A DNA stretch of 64,000 nt, from positions 744,001-808,000 of the forward strand of contig NZ_CP049857.1 of the NCBI RefSeq assembly GCF_011299555.1. Reading direction: 5' to 3'. This document shows positions 17,561 through 26,900 of the stretch, piece after piece. A program made the position numbers and the translations under genes. The notes under the pieces were generated by a model that worked only from the letters and a program-made list of their open reading frames with translations, had not been told where the DNA came from and searched no databases. The stretch is from Dysgonomonas sp. HDW5A (GTDB lineage: Bacteria > Bacteroidota > Bacteroidia > Bacteroidales > Dysgonomonadaceae). Every line of letters begins with the position of its first letter. Positions within the stretch are counted from its first letter, which is position 1.

Positions 17561-19330
17561 TTATCTCCAACCTGAAAGCCTGAAAGAATCAACCATACGA
17601 TCATATTCTGTTTTCCAGAATGGATATTCACTCTCGGACGAAGTAAGTGTTACCTGCATCTGTATAGTGGGTGTATAAAAATAAGTTACACATATATGCT
17701 TAGGTTCGGTTCCGCTCAATTGTTGAGTATAAGAATAGCTGATAATACGACTCCCCTTTACCATGCACGAGTTAAAAGAGTCCCAACCAATCAGAGAATA
17801 ACCTGTATTTTTCAAGTTTCGTTCCACAGAGGCTTTTATTTCAAATTCAATAGTACTCAGACTAATAGAATCGGGGTGACTTAATTTACTGAAGTCTCCT
17901 TCCTGTACATTTATTGTTATACTACTGAACGATTCTAATTGAGTCGAATCATTTTGATTAAAATCATCTTTAAGGAATAATAAAGCCGGACGGAAACGTT
18001 CGTAGTCAATCGAATCTCCCAGTTTCTTTTTAGATTCTTTATCCACTAAAACTTCGAATGGGATATCGCTTCTCTCTTCGAGATGAACAGGGTAATACAT
18101 TGTTCCGACATTAGGTATATTAACCAAGCGTTGATAAGATTCCAATATTTTATCATAACGATTTTTCCAGTCGGGTAAAGTATTTATTGGAGAAGACATA
18201 CTTATCTGAACTTGTGCCGGCTTATCGAATATGTATGTAGAGTGAACTTCCGAAGGCTGCTCATCCCTTAATTGTTGCTCGTATGAGTATTGTATGGCCG
18301 GAACTCCACCTAATTCTACCACTTTAAACTCGCCCCACTTATTAATCCGATAATCGGTAGAATCGATATTTTGTTGCACATTCAATTTAATATTGCTTTC
18401 CAAGACATCAACCTTTATCGAATCTTTCGATAGAGTTCTCTTTTTATACTCGGGCAACACATTAAACGAAAGACTACCGAAAGCCGGTACATTAGTTGTA
18501 TCTGTTATTGCGAAATCACGATCCAAGAACAACAATCCGGGACGGAATTGTTCATAATCGACAGAGTCTCCCAATATTTTTTTAAATTCATTATCGACCA
18601 AATGTCTAAAGGGGATATCTTTCCGATCCTGAATTTCTGTCGGATATTCAAAGGTCGCTATATCGGCAATATTTACTTTACGATTGAACGTTTGTATCAT
18701 CTGATTATAATATGCCAACCATTTCTTATATTCTTTTTTAGGAGCAGATAGTACAATCTGAAGTTGGACATCGGAATCATAAAGATTGGTAGTAATAATA
18801 TTCGTTTGATCTTTACCTCTTAAAGTCTGTTCATACGAATACTGAATAGCAACCAAGCCATTGATATTTTTAAATTCGAAAGGATTCCATTTTTTAACCA
18901 AAAATTGAGTTCCTACGAGATTTGTATCAACATCTTGTTTGATATTACTTTCTATTTTAGCTTTCTGAATATCAGACATTTCTTTGGGAAAACGATAAGT
19001 ACCCGATACTGCTGTTACGCTAATATATCCGAATGAAATCTTCTTATCGGGAAACTGAGGTGCTACGAATCCTTTTTCGAAGAATATCAATGTAGGACGG
19101 AATTTTTCATAATCAATCGAATCACTCATCAATTTTCGAAACTCTTCATCTACCAGAATTTTGAATGGAATATCGCTTCTCTCCTCCAAGGCCTGAGGAT
19201 AAGCTATTGAGCCTATGTTTAGAATATCAATTTTATGAAGAGTAGTAGTCGGTATGTCTTTAGCGAAAATATAGTTCGTTTGAACAAGAAGTGATAGTAA
19301 TAATAGTAGTGTAGTGTATTTTTTATTCAT
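17561..19330 (-). CDS. Exported protein with three tandem copies of an unnamed domain
   Basis: After a signal peptide (LLLLLSLLVQTNYIFAK) the protein consists of three homologous blocks of about 185 residues. Each opens with a YP-x(3-6)-R-x-DIPF motif (EERSDIPF, DRKDIPF, EERSDIPF), then DSIDYEKFRP or close variants, then a hydrophobic strand and F. Each closes with a beta strand and an amphipathic helix (KKWLAYYNQMIQTF, PDWKNRYDKILESY, PFWKTEYDRMVDSF). The block layout resembles PsbP/Mog1/DUF1795-type folds, but that is only a structural guess. A single-block paralogue lies directly upstream on the same strand. Confidence 0.8.
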   Translation of the reverse strand: MNKKYTTLLLLLSLLVQTNYIFAKDIPTTTLHKIDILNIGSIAYPQALEERSDIPFKILVDEEFRKLMSDSIDYEKFRPTLIFFEKGFVAPQFPDKKISFGYISVTAVSGTYRFPKEMSDIQKAKIESNIKQDVDTNLVGTQFLVKKWNPFEFKNINGLVAIQYSYEQTLRGKDQTNIITTNLYDSDVQLQIVLSAPKKEYKKWLAYYNQMIQTFNRKVNIADIATFEYPTEIQDRKDIPFRHLVDNEFKKILGDSVDYEQFRPGLLFLDRDFAITDTTNVPAFGSLSFNVLPEYKKRTLSKDSIKVDVLESNIKLNVQQNIDSTDYRINKWGEFKVVELGGVPAIQYSYEQQLRDEQPSEVHSTYIFDKPAQVQISMSSPINTLPDWKNRYDKILESYQRLVNIPNVGTMYYPVHLEERSDIPFEVLVDKESKKKLGDSIDYERFRPALLFLKDDFNQNDSTQLESFSSITINVQEGDFSKLSHPDSISLSTIEFEIKASVERNLKNTGYSLIGWDSFNSCMVKGSRIISYSYTQQLSGTEPKHICVTYFYTPTIQMQVTLTSSESEYPFWKTEYDRMVDSFRLSGWR

Positions 19331-19457
19331 CTTATTTAGTAAGTAATTTCAACTATTTAATAATACATTATTAAAAGCATGATTATCTATTGTTATTGAA
19401 CAGCTCTGCAAATCTAATTATAGAACTGATTTATAAAACCTTTGTCAATAAAAAGAA

Positions 19458-20111
19458 TCAGTCAATCGAAACATTATTCAGTATGTTATCATAAATTGAA
19501 GCCCATTCTTTCAAATTTTTATCAGGCGACGATAAAGTTATCTCAACTTGTTTATCATTTTTAAATAGATAAGAGACAATAATATTAAGTATTTTCTTGT
19601 TTTGACTTTCCAGTTTATATTCAAACCTCAACACCTTTGCTCCATTTATTTGACTAATAGGTAATTCATTCCAATTAGATACGGTAGATGATGTACGGTC
19701 CGCATTCTCGTATATCATATTATGTATAGCCTTGCCTAAAGAGATTGCATATTCGGTTTCTAAAATTGATGCGTCAAAACTATCTATAGTCAATGCATTA
19801 ACTATGATATTCGGAAACTCTTTTAGTTGAATACTGTCTTTCTCATTAAAGCCTTTCTTTAATAGAATTAAATTAGGTCTGAACTTTTCATAGTCAACGC
19901 TATCAGGTAATAATTTCTTATCTACAGGGTTAATCAACAATTCGAATGGTATGTCATTACGTACTTCAACACTTGCAGGGTATGAAACGACAGCAATTCC
20001 CTTTACATTAAACGATTGGTCTTTTGAATCCTCTAAACTCATTGTATGCAACTGAACCAGACCCCAGATTACAGCAGCAAATACAAATACAAAAATTACA
20101 TTTTTTCTCAT
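19458..20111 (-). CDS. Single-domain paralogue of the three-repeat exported protein
   Basis: A hydrophobic N-terminal segment (VIFVFVFAAVIWGLV) acts as a signal or anchor. The single block has the same landmarks as its neighbour: SYPASVEVRNDIPFELL, DSVDYEKFRPNLILL, and a final EWASIYDNIL helix. It precedes the three-repeat gene by 127 bp on the same strand, so the pair probably arose by duplication followed by internal triplication. Function unknown. Confidence 0.78.
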   Translation of the reverse strand: MRKNVIFVFVFAAVIWGLVQLHTMSLEDSKDQSFNVKGIAVVSYPASVEVRNDIPFELLINPVDKKLLPDSVDYEKFRPNLILLKKGFNEKDSIQLKEFPNIIVNALTIDSFDASILETEYAISLGKAIHNMIYENADRTSSTVSNWNELPISQINGAKVLRFEYKLESQNKKILNIIVSYLFKNDKQVEITLSSPDKNLKEWASIYDNILNNVSID

Positions 20112-20178
20112 CTTACAAATTTATTAAATATTATCGATCTCTAACCGAGTCAATTTATTCAAATTGTTTTTGTTCTTT

Positions 20179-21030
20179 TTAGCTTATCATTTTCACAGAA
20201 ATAGAAGATGACACAAAAACTCTTTTTTGAGACAAAGCATCATAAATTGCCTCATTCAAAGCAACGCTTACAATTCCATAGTCTTCGTTCAATACCCATG
20301 CACGTATTACAATATCAAAATTCCCATTATTGATATTGGTTATTCCGACAAATGGAGATGGAGCTTTCAGTATCTTCTCATTCTGATTTACAACATCTGC
20401 CAATACAGCTTTAAGCTCATCAATATTATTACCGTAGTTAATATTAAGAGTTATGTCAACCCTTCTGTTTTCCTGAGTAGAATAATTGGTTATACTTCCT
20501 GTCGAAAGTGGTCCGTTAGGAATATAAATAGTACGTCCATCGGCCGTAAGGAGTATAGTATAAAGGATACCAATTTCCATTACAACACCATCCATACCCT
20601 GAACCAAGATCCGATCATTCAATTTAAAAGGTTTATTCATCAGAATCATAATTCCTCCCGCAAAATTCGAGAGGTTATCTTTCATAGCCATACCAATGGC
20701 AAGTCCACCGGCTGCAATAATAGCAGCTAAAGACGTTGTCGGGATACCGAGAATACCAATAATAGCCACCACTAATATCACTCTTAGCAAAGTATTTACC
20801 AGGCTGTTTATAAATGTCGACACAGCACCATCCACCTGCTTTCGGCTCAGGAGTTTCCTCACCAATTTACGTAGCCAAGAGATAACCCAGGACCCTATAA
20901 AATATACAATGACAGCACCAATCAACTTTTCTCCCAATCCAACTAAACGCTCTAACAATCCTTGAACCAGAGGTTGCAGAGAAGAAGTACTAATCTGCTC
21001 AATACTTTGCAATAAAACCAGACCTAACAT
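20179..21030 (-). CDS. Small-conductance mechanosensitive channel (MscS family)
   Basis: The 283-residue protein has the MscS core: N-terminal membrane helices, the pore helix AAGGLAIGMAMKDNLSNFAG rich in Gly and Ala, then the beta domain (FKLNDRILVQGMDGVVMEIG, and TADGRTIYIPNG) and the C-terminal vestibule. MscS channels release solutes on hypo-osmotic shock. The size is the minimal three-helix type. The start is preceded by an AT-rich gap and the gene is isolated. Confidence 0.93.
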   Translation of the reverse strand: MLGLVLLQSIEQISTSSLQPLVQGLLERLVGLGEKLIGAVIVYFIGSWVISWLRKLVRKLLSRKQVDGAVSTFINSLVNTLLRVILVVAIIGILGIPTTSLAAIIAAGGLAIGMAMKDNLSNFAGGIMILMNKPFKLNDRILVQGMDGVVMEIGILYTILLTADGRTIYIPNGPLSTGSITNYSTQENRRVDITLNINYGNNIDELKAVLADVVNQNEKILKAPSPFVGITNINNGNFDIVIRAWVLNEDYGIVSVALNEAIYDALSQKRVFVSSSISVKMIS

Positions 21031-21193
21031 AAAAACTTATTATATTTTAAATTATTATTAACTGATATAAATCATACAAATATAATAAAAACCATTATTT
21101 CCATATCTATAAAGTCCAAACTAACAAAGTAATATCTCTAATCTAAGACCGAATCAGAGATATCCAGAGCTCAAGCAAACTGTATTTTTTTGA

Positions 21194-21223
21194 TTTGATT
21201 CGCAGATTATTTCGTTATATTTG
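21194..21223 (+). promoter_or_regulatory. Promoter of the AMP-binding enzyme gene
   Basis: TTTG at 21194-21197 and TATATTTG at 21216-21223 are 18 bp apart. The predicted start near 21229 gives a leader of about 120 nt, which contains a possible 12-codon peptide at 21252-21290. The rest of the 317-bp gap shows nothing else I can name. Confidence 0.65.
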
Positions 21224-21347
21224 CACTAGATCAAAGCTTTATAATAAATATATGACATCCGCCAACTTATCGCTTTGGTTGGTGTTATAAAGAGATCAAG
21301 ATAATAACAATTTATCGGTATAGAGCCGATTATATAGCATAGCAGTC

Positions 21348-23000
21348 ATGGAAAATACAGATAGATTTTTAGGCCTAATAAAAAGCAGCATCAGCACCAA
21401 CTGGGACAAGCCTGCTTTTAGTGATTATAATGGAAGTACTCTGCTATTTAAAGATTTTGCTCAGAAAATAGCAGAATTACATATCATTTTTGAAACTATA
21501 GAAGTACAGAAAGGTGATAAAATTGCACTTTGTGGTCGCAATTGTACCAATTGGGCAGTAACTTTTTTTGCTGCTATGAGCTATGGCGCAGTCGTAACTA
21601 CCATCTTACATGATTTTGACGGAGAAAGCATCCACAATATTGTTAATCATTGCGATGCCAAAGTTTTTTTTGTAGGAGAACATGTTTGGGATAAGGTAGA
21701 CCCTTTAAAAATTCCAAATGTAAAGACTATTATCACCATAGAAGATTATGCTATTCAAAAATCACGCTCTCAAGCACTCAATCAGGTGTGTGATAACCTA
21801 AGCATTGTATTCAAAAATAAATATCCCAAAGGATTTTCTCAAAACGATTTAATATTTCATCAGGAGCAGCCCGAAGAGATGGCTCTTATCAATTATACAT
21901 CGGGAACCACAAGCAAACCTAAGGGTGTTATGATTCCTTATCGCAGCTTATGGTCTAATACTAAATTTGCAATCGAAAGTATCTCGTTTGTTAAGCCGGG
22001 AGATGGTATCGTGAGTATGCTGCCAATGGCACACATGTATGGTTTGGCTTTCGAGATACTATTATCTGTCGCCAAAGGATGTCATGTACATTTCCTTACC
22101 CGCTTGCCTTCACCACAAATAATAATGAGTGCATTCGAGAAGGTTAAACCAACTCTCATTATTGCCGTGCCTTTAATTATAGAGAAAATAATTGTGTCTA
22201 AAGTCTTTACCGAACTGAATAAGCAACCGACAAAGACTCTTATAAAAATTCCTTTTATCAGAGAGAAAATATTCTCTAAGGTTAAAGACAAACTAATCTC
22301 GGTTTTTGGAGGTCAGGTTGTAGAAATAGTAGTAGGAGGAGCAGCATTAGACAGTGAAGTCGGTAAATTTCTTTCCCGTATTAAATTCCCTTATACGGTT
22401 GGATACGGTATGACCGAATGCGGACCGCTTATTTCGTACGATTTCTGGGAAACCTACCGTGCAACATCTTGTGGAAAGCCTGTTGACCGAATGGAAGTAA
22501 AAATTGACTCTACTGACCCTCAAAACATAACAGGTGAAATTATGGTGAGAGGTACTAATACAATGCTGGGATATTATAAAAATCCCGAAGCAACAGCAGA
22601 TGTATTGGCTTCTGACGGATGGCTTAGAACCGGAGATCTCGGAGTGATGGACGAAAGTCAATATGTTTACATAAAAGGAAGATCTAAAACAATGATATTA
22701 GGACCTTCCGGTCAAAATATATATCCCGAAGAAATAGAACAGTTATTAAATAACACCCATTATGTAGCCGAATCATTAATTGTTGAACGAGAGGGAAGAT
22801 TGCATGCTCTGATTTTTCCTGATCAAGATGCAATACAAGCCAGTCACTCTAAAGAAAGCATAGAAAATCTTTTGAAAGCGGAAATAACTAATCTCAACAA
22901 ACGTCTGCCTAAATACAGCCAGATTGCAGACTATACAATACAAAAAGTTGAGTTTGATAAAACACCCAAAAGAAGTATCAAACGCTTTTTATATAAATAA
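21348..23000 (+). CDS. AMP-binding long-chain acyl-CoA synthetase-like enzyme
   Basis: This ANL-superfamily adenylating enzyme has the ATP loop YTSGTTSKPKGVM near residue 188, the adenine motif GYGMTECGPLIS, and the hinge segment GWLRTGDLGVMDESQYVYIKG. The C-terminus ends in KTPKRSIKRFLYK, with the catalytic Lys region that catalyses thioester formation. It most likely activates fatty acids to acyl-CoA. At 550 residues it is in the normal range. It is transcribed from its own promoter and is isolated from neighbours by gaps on both sides. Confidence 0.9.
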   Translation: MENTDRFLGLIKSSISTNWDKPAFSDYNGSTLLFKDFAQKIAELHIIFETIEVQKGDKIALCGRNCTNWAVTFFAAMSYGAVVTTILHDFDGESIHNIVNHCDAKVFFVGEHVWDKVDPLKIPNVKTIITIEDYAIQKSRSQALNQVCDNLSIVFKNKYPKGFSQNDLIFHQEQPEEMALINYTSGTTSKPKGVMIPYRSLWSNTKFAIESISFVKPGDGIVSMLPMAHMYGLAFEILLSVAKGCHVHFLTRLPSPQIIMSAFEKVKPTLIIAVPLIIEKIIVSKVFTELNKQPTKTLIKIPFIREKIFSKVKDKLISVFGGQVVEIVVGGAALDSEVGKFLSRIKFPYTVGYGMTECGPLISYDFWETYRATSCGKPVDRMEVKIDSTDPQNITGEIMVRGTNTMLGYYKNPEATADVLASDGWLRTGDLGVMDESQYVYIKGRSKTMILGPSGQNIYPEEIEQLLNNTHYVAESLIVEREGRLHALIFPDQDAIQASHSKESIENLLKAEITNLNKRLPKYSQIADYTIQKVEFDKTPKRSIKRFLYK

Positions 23001-23019
23001 TTGTGCTAACTGATATAAA

Positions 23020-23060
23020 TTAAGGTCTAAGGTCTTTTTATTACTTTAGTAAGCATAACC
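23020..23060 (+). repeat. Degenerate long copy of the dispersed hairpin element
   Basis: It aligns with the long copy at 25040-25095: TTAAGGTCT, a scrambled right arm, TTTTTATTACTTTAGTAAGCATAA. The second hairpin is reduced to TACT/AGTA. It begins 20 bp after the AMP-binding gene. Confidence 0.6.
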
Positions 23061-23384
23061 TTAGCAACTTGTTATAATTAATATATGTAATTAAATACTT
23101 TTATTAACTTACTATCAGACAAGAAAGCCTGAGTTAGGAGAAACCTGGCAAGTAACAAACACTAAGATTTTATTGTTGCGATCGATAAATGAGTTGTTTT
23201 GCGAACAACACCATAATTAATTCATCCTCAACATGAGTGGTATTTTAAATTACTAACCTATGAATGATTACGATCTGCAAACCAATAAAACAGACTTATA
23301 TTGATTTTATAAGAAAACAATATATGACACAAAACAAACACAATACTATTTTTCACTTTATTCACTCAAGGACTAATCAATATT
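23061..23384. other. Gene-free AT-rich stretch
   Basis: I see one small hairpin here (23193-23209, six base pairs GTTGTT/AACAAC) and an isolated 14-codon frame, but no convincing promoter, RNA gene or larger reading frame. Confidence 0.4.
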
Positions 23385-23774
23385 ATGGAAGAAGTAATTA
23401 ATCCTTTATCAAATAACGCAATAAAAAATATTCTCCAAACCGCTCAAGCACTTATCGGGCGTAGTACTATAGCTTTAGAGCGAGAGTTTCCTCGATCGAG
23501 ACGAAAGCATGCAGATTCTAATAGCTATTTTATAAAATACAAAGACTCTTCTATCATTTGGATACCCAATATCTTTAATGTCTGTGACATGAGCCTCGTA
23601 CAATTCCATCATTTAATAGATGTACAGAGTTGCTGCAAGCTATGTAACAATACCATGGAGACATTAAAGCCAAACCTGTGGATAGATGAAGACACTATTA
23701 TTCAATGTTATACTGAAGCCTCAGGACAAAACAATTTTCTGATCGGCTGGAAATATTCATGCCTTCTTCGATAA
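23385..23774 (+). CDS. Hypothetical protein (129 aa), Cys-rich
   Basis: I do not recognise this protein. It has no signal peptide. The N-terminal third is helical and basic (REFPRSRRKHADS). The C-terminal half has a Cys cluster (CD, SCCKLCNN, QCY, SC), which might bind metal, although the spacing matches no zinc finger I know. It ends before a perfect terminator, which supports it being a real gene. Confidence 0.55.
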   Translation: MEEVINPLSNNAIKNILQTAQALIGRSTIALEREFPRSRRKHADSNSYFIKYKDSSIIWIPNIFNVCDMSLVQFHHLIDVQSCCKLCNNTMETLKPNLWIDEDTIIQCYTEASGQNNFLIGWKYSCLLR

Positions 23775-23806
23775 TAGACCTCTCATAATATTTGTCTGCT
23801 ATAAAT

Positions 23807-23834
23807 AAAAAACCGGAATTAATTCCGGTTTTTT
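23807..23834. terminator. Perfect bidirectional terminator
   Basis: A 28-nt perfect palindrome: six A, CCGGAATT, AATTCCGG, six T. It separates the convergent hypothetical and VOC-protein genes and can terminate both. Confidence 0.9.
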
Positions 23835-23843
23835 ATTTATTCT

Positions 23844-24224
23844 CTATTTTACCAAAGGTAATATCTCAATCCAATAATCGTCAGGATCATTTATAAAATA
23901 CAATCCCATCTTTTGGTTTTCAAAACAAACGCAATTCATTTCTTTGTGAAACTTACGGATTTCATCATAATCACCCTGTACTCTAAAGCATAAATGACTC
24001 TCATTCTCCCCCAGTTCATATGCTTCGGGGTGATCTCTGAGCCAAGTAAGCTCTAATGAAAAGGGACTTACTCCATCCGATAAATAAACCAATATAAATG
24101 ATCCGTCAGGAGCCTCTTTTCTTCTGAGCTCAGACAGACCTAATGCCTTTTGATAAAATTCGATACTACGCTCCAAATTGGTAACATTGATATTGAAGTG
24201 GTCAAATCTGCTTACTATTTTCAT
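23844..24224 (-). CDS. VOC/glyoxalase superfamily protein
   Basis: The 126-residue protein fits lactoylglutathione lyase-like VOC proteins: FDHFNINVTNLERSIEFYQKA at the start, SHLCFRVQGDYDEI in the second half, and DPDDYWIEILPL at the end. His, Glu and His/Glu residues at the usual metal positions are visible (DHFN, LELTW, SHLCF, IEILP). It may detoxify methylglyoxal or perform a related reaction. It lies 44 bp after a metallo-beta-lactamase-fold gene on the same strand. Confidence 0.88.
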   Translation of the reverse strand: MKIVSRFDHFNINVTNLERSIEFYQKALGLSELRRKEAPDGSFILVYLSDGVSPFSLELTWLRDHPEAYELGENESHLCFRVQGDYDEIRKFHKEMNCVCFENQKMGLYFINDPDDYWIEILPLVK

Positions 24225-24268
24225 ATCACTTTTCCTTAATTATAATTATTAGGACCATAGCCCTCTCT

Positions 24269-24988
24269 TTATATTTCAATAACATCGCCTCTATGCAAGG
24301 GAACAAAAACCTCAGCTTTGCATTTTTCTGCTACAACCTCTATTGCTGCCGCTTTTTCATATGCCACATCAAAATGCATGGGAATAAACAAACCTGTTGG
24401 TATTCTTTCCATAAACTGACCTGCTCCCTTCATATAATCTTTACCTAATCGAGGATCAACAGGAAACATGGCAACATCTACAAAAGGGGTCAACGCAGCG
24501 ATATGATCAAGTTCTCTTAAATAAAAATCCTCAGCATCCTTTATTTCCTCCTCTGTAGATTCTTCATTCCAATGCCAGTTATTTAAATCACCGGCATGAA
24601 AGATTACTTTGTTATCCGCTTTAATTCTGAATGAAATACCTAAGTCTGTAGAACCAAAAGCATCAATCTGTAATATATCATCTACGTATTGCTCATCCTT
24701 GTCGATAAAAATTACATCTGTAGAATCCATCTTGAGTGACTTTTCGACATCCTTCGAAAATATATACGTTATATCATGTCTATTCTTTCTCCATTTAAGA
24801 ATTTCCGGATTAAAATGATCGGCATGCCCATGTGAAACCAAGACATATAGCTTCTGTGGACGATGTAATAATCTATCCACTACCACCCCATGCGTCTCAC
24901 TGATGGAATCCTGATAATAATCAATGATAATAGTAAAATTTTCTGCTTCAATAGCAAACCCACTATGATATATGTAAGTTAATCTCAT
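24269..24988 (-). CDS. Metallo-beta-lactamase-fold hydrolase
   Basis: The conserved zinc motif is VSHGHADHFNPEI (H-x-H-x-D-H), with later ligands in FHAGDLNNWHW and in the terminal LHRGDVIEI. IIDYYQDS near residue 23 corresponds to the first strand after the fold start. At 239 residues it belongs to the short, UPF0173-like hydrolases with unknown substrate. It is in a reverse-strand run with the VOC protein and a nicotinamidase-like enzyme. Confidence 0.88.
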   Translation of the reverse strand: MRLTYIYHSGFAIEAENFTIIIDYYQDSISETHGVVVDRLLHRPQKLYVLVSHGHADHFNPEILKWRKNRHDITYIFSKDVEKSLKMDSTDVIFIDKDEQYVDDILQIDAFGSTDLGISFRIKADNKVIFHAGDLNNWHWNEESTEEEIKDAEDFYLRELDHIAALTPFVDVAMFPVDPRLGKDYMKGAGQFMERIPTGLFIPMHFDVAYEKAAAIEVVAEKCKAEVFVPLHRGDVIEI

Positions 24989-25039
24989 TTTTTTATTTAT
25001 TTAAGTAGCACTAAATATATATTACTACATTTTACAACT

Positions 25040-25095
25040 ATAACTGCCTCTCGCTATTATGCTTACCAAAGCAACAAATAGGTCTGAGACCTTAA
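25040..25095 (-). repeat. Long copy of the dispersed hairpin element
   Basis: On the minus strand this begins TTAAGGTCTCAGACCT, followed by ATTTGTTGCTTTGGTAAGCA and a further stretch ending GGCAGTTAT. It is colinear over about 55 bp with the copy at 40654-40709. The perfect 13-bp core palindrome is followed by a second stem (TGCTT/AAGCA). Confidence 0.85.
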
Positions 25096-25130
25096 TTATA
25101 TATTTTTCGAGGCAACAAAATAGCATAACA

Positions 25131-25919
25131 CTAATCTCGGAACTGATCGGATGTAGCAAAACGCACACCTCGCTCTCTTGCCTTATCATACATGATTATT
25201 GCTCGCTCGTTCTCCGGATTAATCCATGAACAACAATCTGTTAGAATAATTATTCTTTCTGCTAGATGCGGTGCCACTTCCAACATATCATTTAACGAGT
25301 TGGCGACGCAATAATCTGCTGCCTCTCCCATTATTAAAATATTATCAAACTGCTCCAACTTGGATAACAATTTCTCATTTAGTTTTGTTTCCTCACTATC
25401 CTCATACTCTACTACAGCCTTAAAAATGCTGTAATGCTCGGTAGCCTGATGCATACCTTTATAGAATAAGTCGTAATTCACACCTTCGTTAATACTCCAT
25501 GAGTAAAGCGCTTTTATCAGTATCTCATTTATAGCCCAACCTTTACTGCCCTGTATACAATGAGCAGGCCATATAGTACAAACTTCGCCCTTGCCCTCCA
25601 AATCCTGAAGATATTCCAAAGCTAAATCTTCATTAAATTGAGGCATCCATTTTCCGGCTTCAACATCAGCAGCATACACTACGGTAAATAATGCAGGTGG
25701 ATAACCCTCTTTGTCTTGCCAATAATGCTGATTGGCAATGTGGATAGGCTGATGAGAATCCAGGGTAAGTGCAACATAATCAATACTCGACCCATACTCT
25801 TCTATGAAAGTAGCCATTCGTCTCACATCGGCATCGGCTCCATTCACAAACAAAGCTCCTGCTGGTTGCGTAAAATCATTTTGGACATCAATGCCTAGGA
25901 CGGCGGTTTTTCCTTTCAT
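25131..25919 (-). CDS. Nicotinamidase-like cysteine hydrolase (isochorismatase superfamily)
   Basis: The catalytic triad pieces are all visible: Asp in LGIDVQNDFTQPAGALFV, Lys in WPAHCIQGSKGWA, and Cys in MGEAADYCVANSLN. The metal-binding DSHQPIHIANQHYW is the PncA signature. PncA deamidates nicotinamide to nicotinate for NAD salvage. The 262 residues are longer than the usual 180-215, with an inserted region around 140-180. Nicotinamidase is the best call, but another amide substrate is possible. Confidence 0.85.
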   Translation of the reverse strand: MKGKTAVLGIDVQNDFTQPAGALFVNGADADVRRMATFIEEYGSSIDYVALTLDSHQPIHIANQHYWQDKEGYPPALFTVVYAADVEAGKWMPQFNEDLALEYLQDLEGKGEVCTIWPAHCIQGSKGWAINEILIKALYSWSINEGVNYDLFYKGMHQATEHYSIFKAVVEYEDSEETKLNEKLLSKLEQFDNILIMGEAADYCVANSLNDMLEVAPHLAERIIILTDCCSWINPENERAIIMYDKARERGVRFATSDQFRD

Positions 25920-25931
25920 AGCTGTAGTAAT

Positions 25932-25960
25932 TTAAGGCCTCAGACCCATTTGTTTTTAAT
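25932..25960 (+). repeat. Dispersed hairpin element, slightly eroded
   Basis: TTAAGGCCTCAGACCC followed by ATTTGTTTTTAAT. One stem pair is lost relative to the consensus. It lies 13 bp upstream of the nicotinamidase-like gene start, in the opposite orientation. Confidence 0.6.
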
Positions 25961-26069
25961 AAACAGAGAAACACCCGATCGTTATAATTCCGATGTCATA
26001 TTATCTCATTCTTAATTAACAGATTCAGAATGATGCAATAAAGATAGAAAATAATTCAAAAGCCAAGCC

Positions 26070-26840
26070 TTAAAACTGTACCGATTGTCGGGCTACAATA
26101 TTACAGAGTTGACTGATATCATTCATACTTAATTTAAAGTCTGCATATTCAGGAGATGAATTCAAAGAATGGCAGGTTATTTCGCAACGCTCCAAGTCCT
26201 GATCAATGATCTGTTTACAGACAATAGTATTACCTAGTATTACAATCCAGAATGGATATTCATCATTATGTAATTTATCGCGCCAATAATCTTTAGATAA
26301 TTCGCGAGCAAGAACGATGTCCTTATCACAAATACTACGTTTCGATCCGTCATCCATACTATCTCCTTTTATCTCGAAAGCATAATAACGCCCAAGCCCT
26401 ATTTTATCCACAATAAACTCAACTTCCTCCAAATCATTCACAAACTCAGCATCACGATACTCATCTATATACTTAGCATACGCCTTTACGGGAATCAGAG
26501 GTACCCGCATACGAAAACGACCGTTAGGCATTTCGTAATATTTCACACCTGAACTATTGACAAAATAAGGTTCTTGCTCTGTATCGACTGCAAGCTTTAG
26601 ATTTATATCTTTCTCATCAGTACGATACATTTCACCTCGTCCGGTCAACAACCAATCAGGATTTATATTCGGTTCGGCACTCATTATTTTATCTATCAAA
26701 CCAAATTTTGGCTCTGTTGAGCCTTTAATACAATCATTCAAGGTTGTCTGAGCTATATTAGCAAACTCAGCATAAGCCCTAACGGACTTAGAACTTTGCG
26801 ATACAATCTTTTTAATACGCTCATTTATTGAATTTTTCAT
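26070..26840 (-). CDS. XRE-family repressor with S24 (CI/LexA-like) C-terminal domain
   Basis: Residues 1-65 form a helix-turn-helix domain (RAYAEFANIAQTTLNDCIKG). Residues 115-235 form an S24 peptidase-like domain with Ser161 in FEIKGDSMDDG and Lys209 in NTIVCKQ, the Ser-Lys dyad of LexA and phage CI repressors. At the usual cleavage region the sequence reads VKAYAKY, where an Ala-Gly bond would be expected, so self-cleavage may be impaired; this is inference. The gene is divergent from a cluster of small genes ending in a sigma-like gene, with a palindrome in between. Confidence 0.88.
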   Translation of the reverse strand: MKNSINERIKKIVSQSSKSVRAYAEFANIAQTTLNDCIKGSTEPKFGLIDKIMSAEPNINPDWLLTGRGEMYRTDEKDINLKLAVDTEQEPYFVNSSGVKYYEMPNGRFRMRVPLIPVKAYAKYIDEYRDAEFVNDLEEVEFIVDKIGLGRYYAFEIKGDSMDDGSKRSICDKDIVLARELSKDYWRDKLHNDEYPFWIVILGNTIVCKQIIDQDLERCEITCHSLNSSPEYADFKLSMNDISQLCNIVARQSVQF

Positions 26841-26900
26841 ATCATATAATTTAGACTGATTCTAAACAGACGAAATATCGAACATTTATCCTTTAAGAAC

